Origin: J054 sp965223095
GTDB taxonomy: Bacteria > Pseudomonadota > Gammaproteobacteria > Steroidobacterales > GCA-2729495
Direction of reading: 5' to 3'
Length of the DNA stretch: 64,000 nucleotides
Assembly (NCBI GenBank): GCA_965223095.1
Contig: OZ244979.1
Span: 62,001-126,000, forward strand
A program made the position numbers and the translations under genes. Of the stretch, positions 17,665 to 26,044 are shown piece by piece. The stretch's first letter is position 1, and each line of letters opens with the position of its first letter. The notes beneath the pieces were generated by a model. That model ran no database searches. It saw only the letters and a program-made list of their open reading frames with translations, and was not told where the DNA came from.

Positions 17665-19971
17665 TTAGGCGGCCTTGCCCAAGGGACCGGGTCGATCCAC
17701 AAAATATCCCTGGACAAAATCGACTTGCAATTCCCGCAGCACATCGAAGTCTTCCTGATCTTCGACCTGCTCGGCGATGACCCGGAATCCGACCGTGCGG
17801 GCGAGCTGGGTGACTGCGGCAATGACCTGATGGTTCACGTTGTCGCTGGCTAGTTTGTTAGTGAACGCACCATCGATTTTTAAATAGTCGATGGCCAAAC
17901 CCCGCAGCCCGGCCAGGGAACCCACACCGCTGCCGAAATCGTCGATCCCAAACTGGCAGCCCATGCCATGCAACACGCCGATAAATCGTCTCGCCCGGGC
18001 AAGATCCGCCGTCACCGCGCGTTCGCTCACTTCAAAACAAATCTGGGTCGGATCTACCTGGCTGCGATCCAAACAGTCCACCACAAAATCTAGAAAACTT
18101 TCATCGCCAAGGGTCTGCGGCGAAAGATTAATGGTGCAACTGCGACCCTTGGGTAAGCGTATGGCACCTTGCCCAATGGCCGCCAAACTCGCTTGCACAA
18201 CCCAACGATCGACCTCGCCCATGAGTTGGTAACGCTCGGCCGCCTGAATAAATTGGCCGGGCAACACCAAAGCGCCGGCCTCATCGCTCATTCGCAACAA
18301 CACTTCCACCGCCGGGCCCGCATCAACTTCGCCGCCCACCGCGATGATGGGCTGGGTAAATATCCGGAAATGCCCGTCTTTCAAGGCCGCTTGCAATTGC
18401 TGTAGCCAGTGAATCTCGCCCCGCTGGCGGGCCGCGGCTTCGTCCTTAGCCGAATACATGTGCACCTTGCCCCGGCCTTGTTGCTTGGCTACGTAGCAGG
18501 CCGAATCGGCTGCAGCTAGCAAATCCTTAATTGAGGTACTGTCTCGACCCACCTCAACCAAACCGATGCTGACGCCCAAATCGAATATCTTGTCTTGCCA
18601 AACGAAACGATGATCGCGCACTGCCCGGCAAGCGTCGTCAGCAATTTGTCGCGCTTTGTCCAGCGGACAACGAATCAGCAACATGCCGAATTCATCGCCA
18701 CCCAGCCGCGCGACAAAGTCAGATTCACGGACTTGCTCCTTCAGCAAGCCGGCAATTTCGCGCAAGAGATTATCGCCAGCCAAATGTCCGCAGCTGTCGT
18801 TAACCGCCTTAAAGCGATCCAAATCCAAATAGCAAAGCACGTGGGCCATGCTGTCGTCGCCCATGTTGGCCAGGGACTGCTCTAAACGTCTTTCAAATTC
18901 ACGGCGATTGATCAAGCCCGTGAGCGGATCGTGCGCGGCTTGATAACTCATTTTTTGCGTTAAGCCGCGAATCTCCGTGACGTCGTGCATGATCACCACG
19001 GCACCGGCGGCGCCCTCTTGACCCGGCGTCAAAATCGGCGAGGCCGTCAATTCCACCGAGAGTTCCTGTTCGCCATCGGCGGATATCAGCAAGCCTCGTC
19101 GGCCGATACTGACCCGGCGCCGATCCACGAGGCTACGGCCCACGGGATCACCCAAATCACGCCGATCATCGGCATCAACGAGCCGCACAATGTCGGCGAA
19201 GCGCTTACCCACGGAGGCCGCGCGCGATGCGCCGGTCAGTTGCTCGGCGGCCGCGTTCATATAGTCGATTACCCCTTGGGTATCGGTGGTGACCACGCCT
19301 TCGCCGATGGATTCCAGGGTGTATTGCGCCTGCTGCTTGCTGCGGCCTAGAGTGGCTTCAATGCTCTTGCGGTAATTGATATCGCGAGCAATGGTCAAGA
19401 TGACTTTTTGACCGCGGTAATCAACCAAGCCGCTGTTGGTTTGCACCCAGCCCCCGCTTTCACCGCCGTTGATTAATTGGATTTCCAGTTCGCCGTTATC
19501 GGTGGACCCGTCCATGAAGCTGCTGAGCAGCTTGCGGGTCATGGCCCGATAGGCGGGACGAATAAGATCGACCACCGGTCGCCCCACAAGCTTTTCCGGC
19601 GCCAAGCCCAGTAACTCCCCGGCAACCTGATTGGCAAAAATCACCCGGTCTTTGTGCAACAAGACCACTTCGGGCATGGTATTGGCAATGCCTTCAATCA
19701 GAGTTTCCTGATTGCGAAGCTCCGCATCCTTGCGACCAAGGGCATCGAAGAGCTGATTAACCGTATGGCTCAGCGCCCGAAATTCGGGCGTACCACCACC
19801 CGCAACGCGCTTGCCGAAGGCCGCATTTTCCGCCGCATCCACGATGTCGTCTTCAAGGGCACTTAACTGTCGGGCCGCGCGCGCGCGGGCAACCCACAGC
19901 CACACACAGGCCACCGACAGCCCGATGGTCAGCAACAACGCGAACACGACAATCCAAGATTCAACGATCAT
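17665..19971 (-). CDS. PAS-PAS-GGDEF-EAL cyclic-di-GMP protein
   Basis: A 768-residue inner-membrane regulator. Residues 5-27 form a transmembrane segment. A short linker is followed by PAS domains at about 88-200 and 212-335, GGDEF at about 340-505 and EAL at about 520-765. The GGDEF site is intact (RLGGDEFGM, 424-428), so diguanylate cyclase activity is plausible. The EAL signature is EVL (556-558), with INLSPQTL, FEVSE, GIDDFGSG, DYLKIDG, IAEQVED and VQGYF retained. Most metal and catalytic positions therefore survive despite the altered signature. Which activity dominates cannot be read from sequence. It is a lone gene, convergent with hppA. Confidence 0.92.
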   Translation of the reverse strand: MIVESWIVVFALLLTIGLSVACVWLWVARARAARQLSALEDDIVDAAENAAFGKRVAGGGTPEFRALSHTVNQLFDALGRKDAELRNQETLIEGIANTMPEVVLLHKDRVIFANQVAGELLGLAPEKLVGRPVVDLIRPAYRAMTRKLLSSFMDGSTDNGELEIQLINGGESGGWVQTNSGLVDYRGQKVILTIARDINYRKSIEATLGRSKQQAQYTLESIGEGVVTTDTQGVIDYMNAAAEQLTGASRAASVGKRFADIVRLVDADDRRDLGDPVGRSLVDRRRVSIGRRGLLISADGEQELSVELTASPILTPGQEGAAGAVVIMHDVTEIRGLTQKMSYQAAHDPLTGLINRREFERRLEQSLANMGDDSMAHVLCYLDLDRFKAVNDSCGHLAGDNLLREIAGLLKEQVRESDFVARLGGDEFGMLLIRCPLDKARQIADDACRAVRDHRFVWQDKIFDLGVSIGLVEVGRDSTSIKDLLAAADSACYVAKQQGRGKVHMYSAKDEAAARQRGEIHWLQQLQAALKDGHFRIFTQPIIAVGGEVDAGPAVEVLLRMSDEAGALVLPGQFIQAAERYQLMGEVDRWVVQASLAAIGQGAIRLPKGRSCTINLSPQTLGDESFLDFVVDCLDRSQVDPTQICFEVSERAVTADLARARRFIGVLHGMGCQFGIDDFGSGVGSLAGLRGLAIDYLKIDGAFTNKLASDNVNHQVIAAVTQLARTVGFRVIAEQVEDQEDFDVLRELQVDFVQGYFVDRPGPLGKAA

Positions 19972-20300
19972 GATGAAATAAGTCAGTGGCTAGCAGCGAT
20001 TGGATCAGCAGGCAGCACTACGGTAGTGAAGCTTCGGTGGTGCTTGTTTATCAATATACTGCCGCCCCGGCTTAGCCTGTCCACCCGGCAATTCGGGGGT
20101 TATTGATCTTATCGATTAGGACAAACTGACGGACGGGCTCCACCACTATAGTGACCGGCCCCAAGTCCGCTCCAAACTCTTGCTCTGCTAGAATATCCCA
20201 GCACTATGCTGGGTTCGTGTGCATTCACCATAATGAGACACCCTAACCGCCGCGGCACGGCGGCGTAGCGCATTAAATCGATCCAAGTACGGAGTTCTCC
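19972..20300. promoter_or_regulatory. Divergent intergenic region with inverted repeats ahead of pcm
   Basis: These 329 bases contain no gene I can support. A CCCAGC/GCTGGG inverted repeat with a five-base spacer lies at 20197-20213 and overlaps a TATGCT hexamer (20205-20210). TTGCTC at 20180-20185 could be the partner -35, although the 19-base spacing is long. A second GC-rich hairpin lies in the leader near 20250-20270. An operator overlapping the pcm promoter is possible but unproven. Confidence 0.3.
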
Positions 20301-20957
20301 ATGACGCCAAGCCTAGAATCGGTCCGGGACCAGATGTTGCGCCAGCAACTGCGATGTTGGGACGTACTCAACCCCCGGGTGCTAGATTCTTTCGCCGCGC
20401 TACCACGGGAAGAGTTTGTCCCGCCGGCTTTGCGGGGCGTAGCCTACGCCGATGCACCCATCCCCTTGGATCAGGGGCAGATCATGATGGCACCCTCGCT
20501 GGAAGGACGCGTGATTCAGGCGCTAGAGATTGCACCGCAGGACAAGGTGCTGGATGTGGGCACCGGCAGTGGCTATCTCGCCGCCTGCATGAGCAAGCTC
20601 GCACAGGAAGTAACCAGCATCGATATTCTCGCGGCATTCATCGAACCCGCCCGGCAGCGCTTGGCAAGCTTGGGCATTGATAATTGCGAGGTCCAGCAAC
20701 AGGATGTCTTCGCCTGGCAACCGGCAGCACAATTCGACGCCATCGCGGTGACGGGTTCGATACCCGACTATCTGGGCCAATTTGACGCTTGGTTAAAGCC
20801 GGGGGGACGTCTCTTGCTCATCGTGGGCCGCGACGAACCCATGACGGCCGTGCTGAGACGAAAATTACCCGATGGCCAAATGGCGGCTGAAAATCTATTC
20901 GAAACCCAGATTCCAGCCTTGATCGGCATTGATCAGACGCAACAATTCAGGTTCTGA
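20301..20957 (+). CDS. pcm: Protein-L-isoaspartate O-methyltransferase
   Basis: Uses SAM to methylate isoaspartyl residues in aged proteins, starting their repair. The protein is 218 residues. It begins with DQMLRQQLRCWDVLNPRVLDSF and has the SAM-binding motif VLDVGTGSGYLAACMSKLA near residue 75, followed by VTSIDI. An acidic post-motif and PGGRLLLIVG are also present. A CGGAG ribosome binding site lies ahead of the ATG. Its position just upstream of a TolC-family gene and the waaA-hldE pair is a common gammaproteobacterial arrangement, though the rhodanese gene often found between pcm and tolC is absent. Confidence 0.93.
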   Translation: MTPSLESVRDQMLRQQLRCWDVLNPRVLDSFAALPREEFVPPALRGVAYADAPIPLDQGQIMMAPSLEGRVIQALEIAPQDKVLDVGTGSGYLAACMSKLAQEVTSIDILAAFIEPARQRLASLGIDNCEVQQQDVFAWQPAAQFDAIAVTGSIPDYLGQFDAWLKPGGRLLLIVGRDEPMTAVLRRKLPDGQMAAENLFETQIPALIGIDQTQQFRF

Positions 20958-21082
20958 AATTCGCCGTCGATGGTCAGTGGTTTAAACGAATGACAGCACC
21001 GGCGGACTCTGGTATACGATGCCCGGGTAGCTATTGGTCCGAGCCTCTATCAGTCAAATATATAGCGAGAGTTTACAAAGCC

Positions 21083-22498
21083 GTGATTAAGCCATTTTTT
21101 CACTTATTGATCCTAGCAAGCCTCGCCATTGGCCAAACCAGCGTCGCCGCGGATTTGGCGGACATGTTAGAGCGGGCCATGGTGAGCGACCCCCTCTTGC
21201 GCGAAGCAGATGCCAATCGTTTGGCCGCTAGCGAATCGAAGCCACAAGCCCTGGGTGCCTTGTTACCGGCCATCGATGCCGCAGCCAATTGGACAGACAC
21301 CACCAACGAGGGCGAGCGGAACACAACTTTTGGGTCAAGCACATTTCCAACAATTTTCGACAATGAGTCCGATGGCTGGGATTGGAATGTTCAGCTTCGA
21401 CAAACTTTGTTTCGTTGGGATCAGTGGGTCGCATTGAAACAAGCAGACAAGCAGCTCGCCCAGGCAGAGATAGACTTCCGCGCTGCCCAGCAAGACCTCA
21501 TTTCACGAGTCACGGAAAACTATTTCAACGTCCTCGCCGCCCAAGACACCCTGGCCTCCGAGCAAGCCGCGAAGACCGCCATCGGCCGCCAATTGGAGCA
21601 AGCGCAAAAAAGGTTCGAGGTGGGTTTGATTGCCATCACCGACGTACAAGAGGCTCAGGCGGCCTATGATGATGCCGTGGCCGCGGAAATTCTGGCGAAA
21701 CGCGCGCTGGCCAATCAACACGAAGTGCTGCGGGAGATAACCGGCGAATACACCACCGACATTGCCGGACCCAATCAGGAAATTCCCCTGCTCAGCCCCC
21801 AGCCGGCTGATGAAAATCAGTGGGTAGAGGTAGCGCTGCAGCAGAACCCTCAGCTTTTGTCCGCGGAACTCGCCGCGGAGATTGCACGGCAAGACGTTAG
21901 CATTGCGCGCAGCAGTCATCTGCCGACGGTGGACCTGGTCCTGCGTTACAGCGAAACAGACAACAGCGGCGTCGGCGTGAATACCGGTCCAGATTTCGCA
22001 ACACTAGGTCAGCCAGGCGGCCCGGATATCACCACGCGAATTTCTCCCCTGGCCAATGACAGTAACGATACTTCCATCGGCGTTCAGTTTGCCCTGCCAC
22101 TATTCAGCGGCGGTGCAACCGCATCCCGCGTCAAACAGGCGAAATATCGCCATCGCGCCTCCAAGGAAGCGCTCGAGCGGGTGGCGCGATCCACGGAACG
22201 GGAAACCCGAGACGCCTATCTGGGCGTGATTTCGGAAATCTCCCGTGTCAAAGCCTTGCAACAGGCCTTAGCCTCGGCACGCACCGCGCTGCAAGCCACC
22301 GAGGCGGGCTTCGAGGTAGGCACGCGCACCACGGTGGATGTACTCGACGGTCGCCGCGCTCTACTGTTAGCGGAAACCAACTATGCACGCAGCCGCTATG
22401 ACTACATCGTGAACGTACTGGCGCTAAAAAAAGCCGCCGGCACTTTAAGCTTCGAGGACGTGGCCGAAGTCAACAGCTGGCTTAACGAAGAATCCTAA
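21083..22498 (+). CDS. tolC: TolC-family outer membrane efflux channel protein
   Basis: About 471 residues. The preferred start is a GTG at 21083, which gives a clear signal peptide (hydrophobic stretch ending in TSVAADLADML). An in-frame ATG 31 codons upstream would bury the signal. The mature protein has the TolC repeat architecture, two OEP-like halves with long amphipathic helices such as DFRAAQQDLISRVTENYFNV and the ALQATEAGFEVGTRTTVDVLDG segment. It would form a trimeric tunnel for type I secretion and RND efflux. No export partner is adjacent. The stop lies one base from the stop of convergent waaA. Confidence 0.9.
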   Translation: MIKPFFHLLILASLAIGQTSVAADLADMLERAMVSDPLLREADANRLAASESKPQALGALLPAIDAAANWTDTTNEGERNTTFGSSTFPTIFDNESDGWDWNVQLRQTLFRWDQWVALKQADKQLAQAEIDFRAAQQDLISRVTENYFNVLAAQDTLASEQAAKTAIGRQLEQAQKRFEVGLIAITDVQEAQAAYDDAVAAEILAKRALANQHEVLREITGEYTTDIAGPNQEIPLLSPQPADENQWVEVALQQNPQLLSAELAAEIARQDVSIARSSHLPTVDLVLRYSETDNSGVGVNTGPDFATLGQPGGPDITTRISPLANDSNDTSIGVQFALPLFSGGATASRVKQAKYRHRASKEALERVARSTERETRDAYLGVISEISRVKALQQALASARTALQATEAGFEVGTRTTVDVLDGRRALLLAETNYARSRYDYIVNVLALKKAAGTLSFEDVAEVNSWLNEES

Positions 22499-22499
22499 G

Positions 22500-23777
22500 C
22501 TAGCCAACCGCGGCATCCTTTAGGAGCGGGTCCAGCAGCGCTAATAGTCGCTGCAACGCGCCGCGGCTGCGCTCAACGGTCGCACGACCCGCGTCGCCTC
22601 GCCGCAATCGCTCATCCGGATCAGCCAACAGTCTAATCACGGCCGGCGCCAGCTCGCCGGCATCTTGCACAATTTCCGTCGCGCCACTGGCCGCCAAGAG
22701 TTCGGCGATATCAGCCGCATTGAAATTATGGGGACCGGTGATGGCGGGAATACCCAAGCTCGCCGGTTCCAACAGATTGTGTCCGCCGATGGGCGCCAAG
22801 CTGCCGGCGACAAAGGCAACATCAGCAGCCGCATAGAAACTGGTTAGCTCGCCCATGGTATCGCCCAGGAACACTTGCGTGTCGGTGGTACAAGTCTCGC
22901 CACTGCTGCGCGCCACGAACGGCATCCCCGCACGTTCTAGCTCCGCGGCCACCGGCGCGAAGCGCTCTGGATGCCGCGGCACCCAAACTAACAATGCATT
23001 GGGCTGGCTAGCCAACACAACTCGATGGGCATCAATTACTGCCTGCTCTTCCTCGACATGGGTACTAGCGGCGATCCAGACGAGCCGCTCGGGCGCATGT
23101 TCTTGCCGAATCGCGTGACCTCTTTCAGCCACGTCGCCAGGCAAGCGAAAATCGAACTTGATATTACCGGTGACATGCGTGCGTTGCGGACTGGCGCCCA
23201 AGGAACTAAAGCGCCGGGCATCGGTTTCCGTTTGTGCCGCGATGAAAATGCCATGGGCCAGCGTGGCCCGAAACAAACTCAGCATTCGCTGGTAGCGCCG
23301 TGTGGATTTTTCCGACACGCGGGCGCTGGCCAAAACCAGAGGCACATCACGCTCGCCACATTCGTGATAGAGATTCGGCCACAGCTCCGTTTCCATGATG
23401 ATGACGATCTGCGGCCGGGCCCAGTCAAAAAAACGCCGAACCGCCGAGGCCAAGTCGTAGGGTAAATAGCTATGCACCACCTGATCACCGAATAAGGCCC
23501 GCACCCGTGCGGACCCGGTGGGAGTCATGGTGGTGAGCACTAGCGGTACATCGGGGTGCCGCTGCATCAATGCGCGCACTAGTGATGCGGCCGCCTGAAC
23601 CTCGCCCACGGACACGGCATGCACCCAAATACTCGAGCGCGGTAAGCGCGGCATGCCATAGCCGAAACGCTCCCCGATCCGGCGACGGTAGTCTGGGCTA
23701 CTGAGGCTGCGCCAATACAAATGCAACAGCAGCCCGGGCGTCGCCAAGTAAGTCAGGAGCGCGTACAACAAGCGCAT
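22500..23777 (-). CDS. waaA: 3-deoxy-D-manno-octulosonic acid (Kdo) transferase
   Basis: Membrane-anchored glycosyltransferase that adds Kdo to lipid IVA in lipopolysaccharide inner-core assembly. The 425-residue protein has an N-terminal hydrophobic anchor (LLYALLTYLATPGLLLHLYWR). The Kdo-transferase region contains IWVHAVSVGEVQAAASLV, METELWPNLYHEC and the C-terminal ligand region PIGGHNLLEPASLGIPAITGPH. hldE starts upstream on the same strand with only 8 bases between them, so the two core-LPS genes form an operon. Confidence 0.95.
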   Translation of the reverse strand: MRLLYALLTYLATPGLLLHLYWRSLSSPDYRRRIGERFGYGMPRLPRSSIWVHAVSVGEVQAAASLVRALMQRHPDVPLVLTTMTPTGSARVRALFGDQVVHSYLPYDLASAVRRFFDWARPQIVIIMETELWPNLYHECGERDVPLVLASARVSEKSTRRYQRMLSLFRATLAHGIFIAAQTETDARRFSSLGASPQRTHVTGNIKFDFRLPGDVAERGHAIRQEHAPERLVWIAASTHVEEEQAVIDAHRVVLASQPNALLVWVPRHPERFAPVAAELERAGMPFVARSSGETCTTDTQVFLGDTMGELTSFYAAADVAFVAGSLAPIGGHNLLEPASLGIPAITGPHNFNAADIAELLAASGATEIVQDAGELAPAVIRLLADPDERLRRGDAGRATVERSRGALQRLLALLDPLLKDAAVG

Positions 23778-23785
23778 GAACGATC

Positions 23786-25213
23786 TCAGGATAAGCGGCG
23801 AATGGCTTCGATCAAGGCGGACGTCGAACGGCCCTCACGGTAGCTTAAGACTTCGACGCTGCCACCATTGCGCAATACTGCCGCACCACCGGCGATTTCC
23901 TCGGCGCGGTAATCACCGCCTTTGACCAGGACGTCCGGTCGTACCGCGGCAATGAGATCAGCGGGTGTGTCCTCGGCAAACGCAACGACCCAATCAACGG
24001 ATGCCAATCCAGACAAGACTGCCATGCGATCGTCTAGGGGATTGATGGGACGACCTTTTCCCTTCAGGCGCGCCACAGAATCGTCATCATTAACCGCTAC
24101 CAATAATCGATCGCCGCGTGCTTTGGCTTCTTCGAGATAAGCCACGTGACCCCGGTGCAAAATATCGAAGCAACCGTTGGTCATCACGACACGTTCGCCT
24201 CTCTCGCGCGCTTGTGCGGCGACCTGAATAGCCTCTTCCGGCAGCAAGCGATCGCGCCCGCCCTGGCCGTGTTCGTGCAACACCGAGCGCAACTCCGACG
24301 GCGTCACCGACGCCACACCGATCTTGCGCACCACCAAACCAGCCGCCAAGTTTGCCAGCGCGGCCGCATCTTGTAAGGGTAGTCCCAAGGCCACACCGCC
24401 GGCCAAAGTCGCGATGACCGTATCCCCGGCGCCCGTCACATCGAAAACTTCGCGAGCCCGCGCGCCTAAGAACACCACCTCACCACTGGCGTCCACCAAC
24501 AACATACCCCGCTCACTCAGGGTTACGAGCAAACCGTCTAGCGCCAATTCCGCCCGCAGTGTTTGGGCCCGGCTTACCAGCATGTCATCGTCCGCAGAAA
24601 CACCCATCACCGCTTCAAATTCCGCCAGGTTGGGTGTGAGTAGCGTTGCCCCGCAATACTTCGAAAATTCCGTGCCCTTGGGGTCGACCAAAACCGGAAC
24701 CCGCCGTTCACGACAGGCTGAAATTAGCCTCTCAACATCGTGCAAAGTGCCCTTGGCATAGTCGGACAAGACGCAGGCATCAGCTTGCTCCAATTGCTCA
24801 GTGAACAGCCCTGCGAACTGATCAGATTCTTCCGGGCCATAGCGGTTCTCGGTATCGAGACGAATGAGTTGTTGATTGCGGCTGAGCACCCGCAGCTTGG
24901 TGATGGTGGGCTGTGTATTAGACCGTGCGGCAACCAGTTCTATGCCGCGTTCCGCGAGCAAGGCATTTAAACGCTTGCCGTTGTCATCCGCCCCGATCAC
25001 GCCGGCCAATGTTGTGCTCGCGCCCAGGCTCGCTAGGTTCACCGCCACGTTGGCCGCACCGCCGGCGCGCGCCTGGGCCGCATCGAGTTTCACCACGGGA
25101 ACCGGCGCCTCAGGAGAAATACGAGAAGTGCCACCGAACCAATATTGATCCAGCATCAGATCTCCCGCCACGAGGACTTTGACGGAAGAAAAGTCGGGAA
25201 CCCTTAGACTCAT
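23786..25213 (-). CDS. hldE: Bifunctional heptose 7-phosphate kinase / heptose 1-phosphate adenylyltransferase
   Basis: Two steps in ADP-heptose synthesis for the LPS inner core. The preferred ATG at 25213 gives 475 residues, the usual HldE length; a TTG seven codons upstream is less likely. The N-terminal PfkB-type kinase domain has VLVAGDLMLDQYWFGG, GAGGAANVAVNLASLGA-type substrate binding and the DVTGAGDTVIATLA anion hole. The C-terminal nucleotidyltransferase domain has VMTNGCFDILHRGHVAYLEEA, with the HxGH motif, and VALLKGKGRPINPL-like sequence. It is translated just ahead of waaA, and the ADP-heptose it makes is added after the Kdo unit. Confidence 0.95.
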   Translation of the reverse strand: MSLRVPDFSSVKVLVAGDLMLDQYWFGGTSRISPEAPVPVVKLDAAQARAGGAANVAVNLASLGASTTLAGVIGADDNGKRLNALLAERGIELVAARSNTQPTITKLRVLSRNQQLIRLDTENRYGPEESDQFAGLFTEQLEQADACVLSDYAKGTLHDVERLISACRERRVPVLVDPKGTEFSKYCGATLLTPNLAEFEAVMGVSADDDMLVSRAQTLRAELALDGLLVTLSERGMLLVDASGEVVFLGARAREVFDVTGAGDTVIATLAGGVALGLPLQDAAALANLAAGLVVRKIGVASVTPSELRSVLHEHGQGGRDRLLPEEAIQVAAQARERGERVVMTNGCFDILHRGHVAYLEEAKARGDRLLVAVNDDDSVARLKGKGRPINPLDDRMAVLSGLASVDWVVAFAEDTPADLIAAVRPDVLVKGGDYRAEEIAGGAAVLRNGGSVEVLSYREGRSTSALIEAIRRLS

Positions 25214-25285
25214 GCAACAACCGGACACGTCCAAAAACGTGCCGGGATGTTAGCACAGCGGGCCAAGCCCACCGCGCCGGCTAGC

Positions 25286-25996
25286 CTAACCGCACTTCGA
25301 CTCGCCGCAATTTAGACAAGTCATGCAACCATCCATCATCACAACCGCAGTCACATTACATTTACCGCAGAGTTGCGCGCCTTCGGGAAATTCGCTGGTG
25401 GAAAATGCGTCTTGCTGCATTCGTTGGGCTTCAAATTCTTGCCGTTTGGCCTCGATGAGTTGTTTTTGATGCTCGTCGAGTTTTTCCCCGGGCAACATCC
25501 CAATGAACTGTAGATGCTTCTCAACGATGTGGCCCAATTCAGCAATGATAGACGGCATAAACTTGCCGCCCGGCTGCCAATAACCCCCACGCGGATCGAA
25601 TACAGCCTTGAGCTCGTCCACGATAAAGGTGACATCGCCACCCTTTCGAAATACGGCGGACATGATGCGCGTCAATGCCACTATCCATTGATAGTGATCG
25701 AGGTTCTTTGAATTGATAAAAATCTCGAAGGGCCGGCGGATTTCGAATTCTGTATCGGCATTCAAGATGATGTCGTTGATGGTCACATACATGGCATGGT
25801 CAGAAACCGGCGTTTTCACCTTGTAGGTGGAACCGCGCAACATTTCTGGCCGTTCCAGCTTTTCATGCATGCGCACAACTTTGCCGTCGGCACTGGTCTC
25901 TATAATCGGCGCTGATTTATTGGGCTCCGACTCGGCCTGCTCGGGCGTGTCGACACGATAATCAACAATCCGCTGGTCAATGGTGATGTCTGTCAT
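25286..25996 (-). CDS. nrdJb: Class II ribonucleotide reductase small partner, NrdJb type
   Basis: A 236-residue protein matching the C-terminal partner of split adenosylcobalamin-dependent ribonucleotide reductases, as described for Pseudomonas NrdJa/NrdJb. Visible elements are VYVTINDI-like sequence (AMYVTINDIILN), RPFEIFINSKNLDHYQW, GGDVTFIVDELKAVFDP, and a C-terminal zinc-ribbon-like end with cysteines in CGKC, CMTC, NCGESKCG. The terminal cysteines probably pass reducing equivalents to the active site of the large subunit (family knowledge). It lies 48 bases downstream of nrdJa on the same strand. Confidence 0.88.
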   Translation of the reverse strand: MTDITIDQRIVDYRVDTPEQAESEPNKSAPIIETSADGKVVRMHEKLERPEMLRGSTYKVKTPVSDHAMYVTINDIILNADTEFEIRRPFEIFINSKNLDHYQWIVALTRIMSAVFRKGGDVTFIVDELKAVFDPRGGYWQPGGKFMPSIIAELGHIVEKHLQFIGMLPGEKLDEHQKQLIEAKRQEFEAQRMQQDAFSTSEFPEGAQLCGKCNVTAVVMMDGCMTCLNCGESKCG

Positions 25997-26044
25997 GGTT
26001 TTTCTCTATCTGTACTAGTTAGCGCGGCTTTGGCAAAAAACTAA

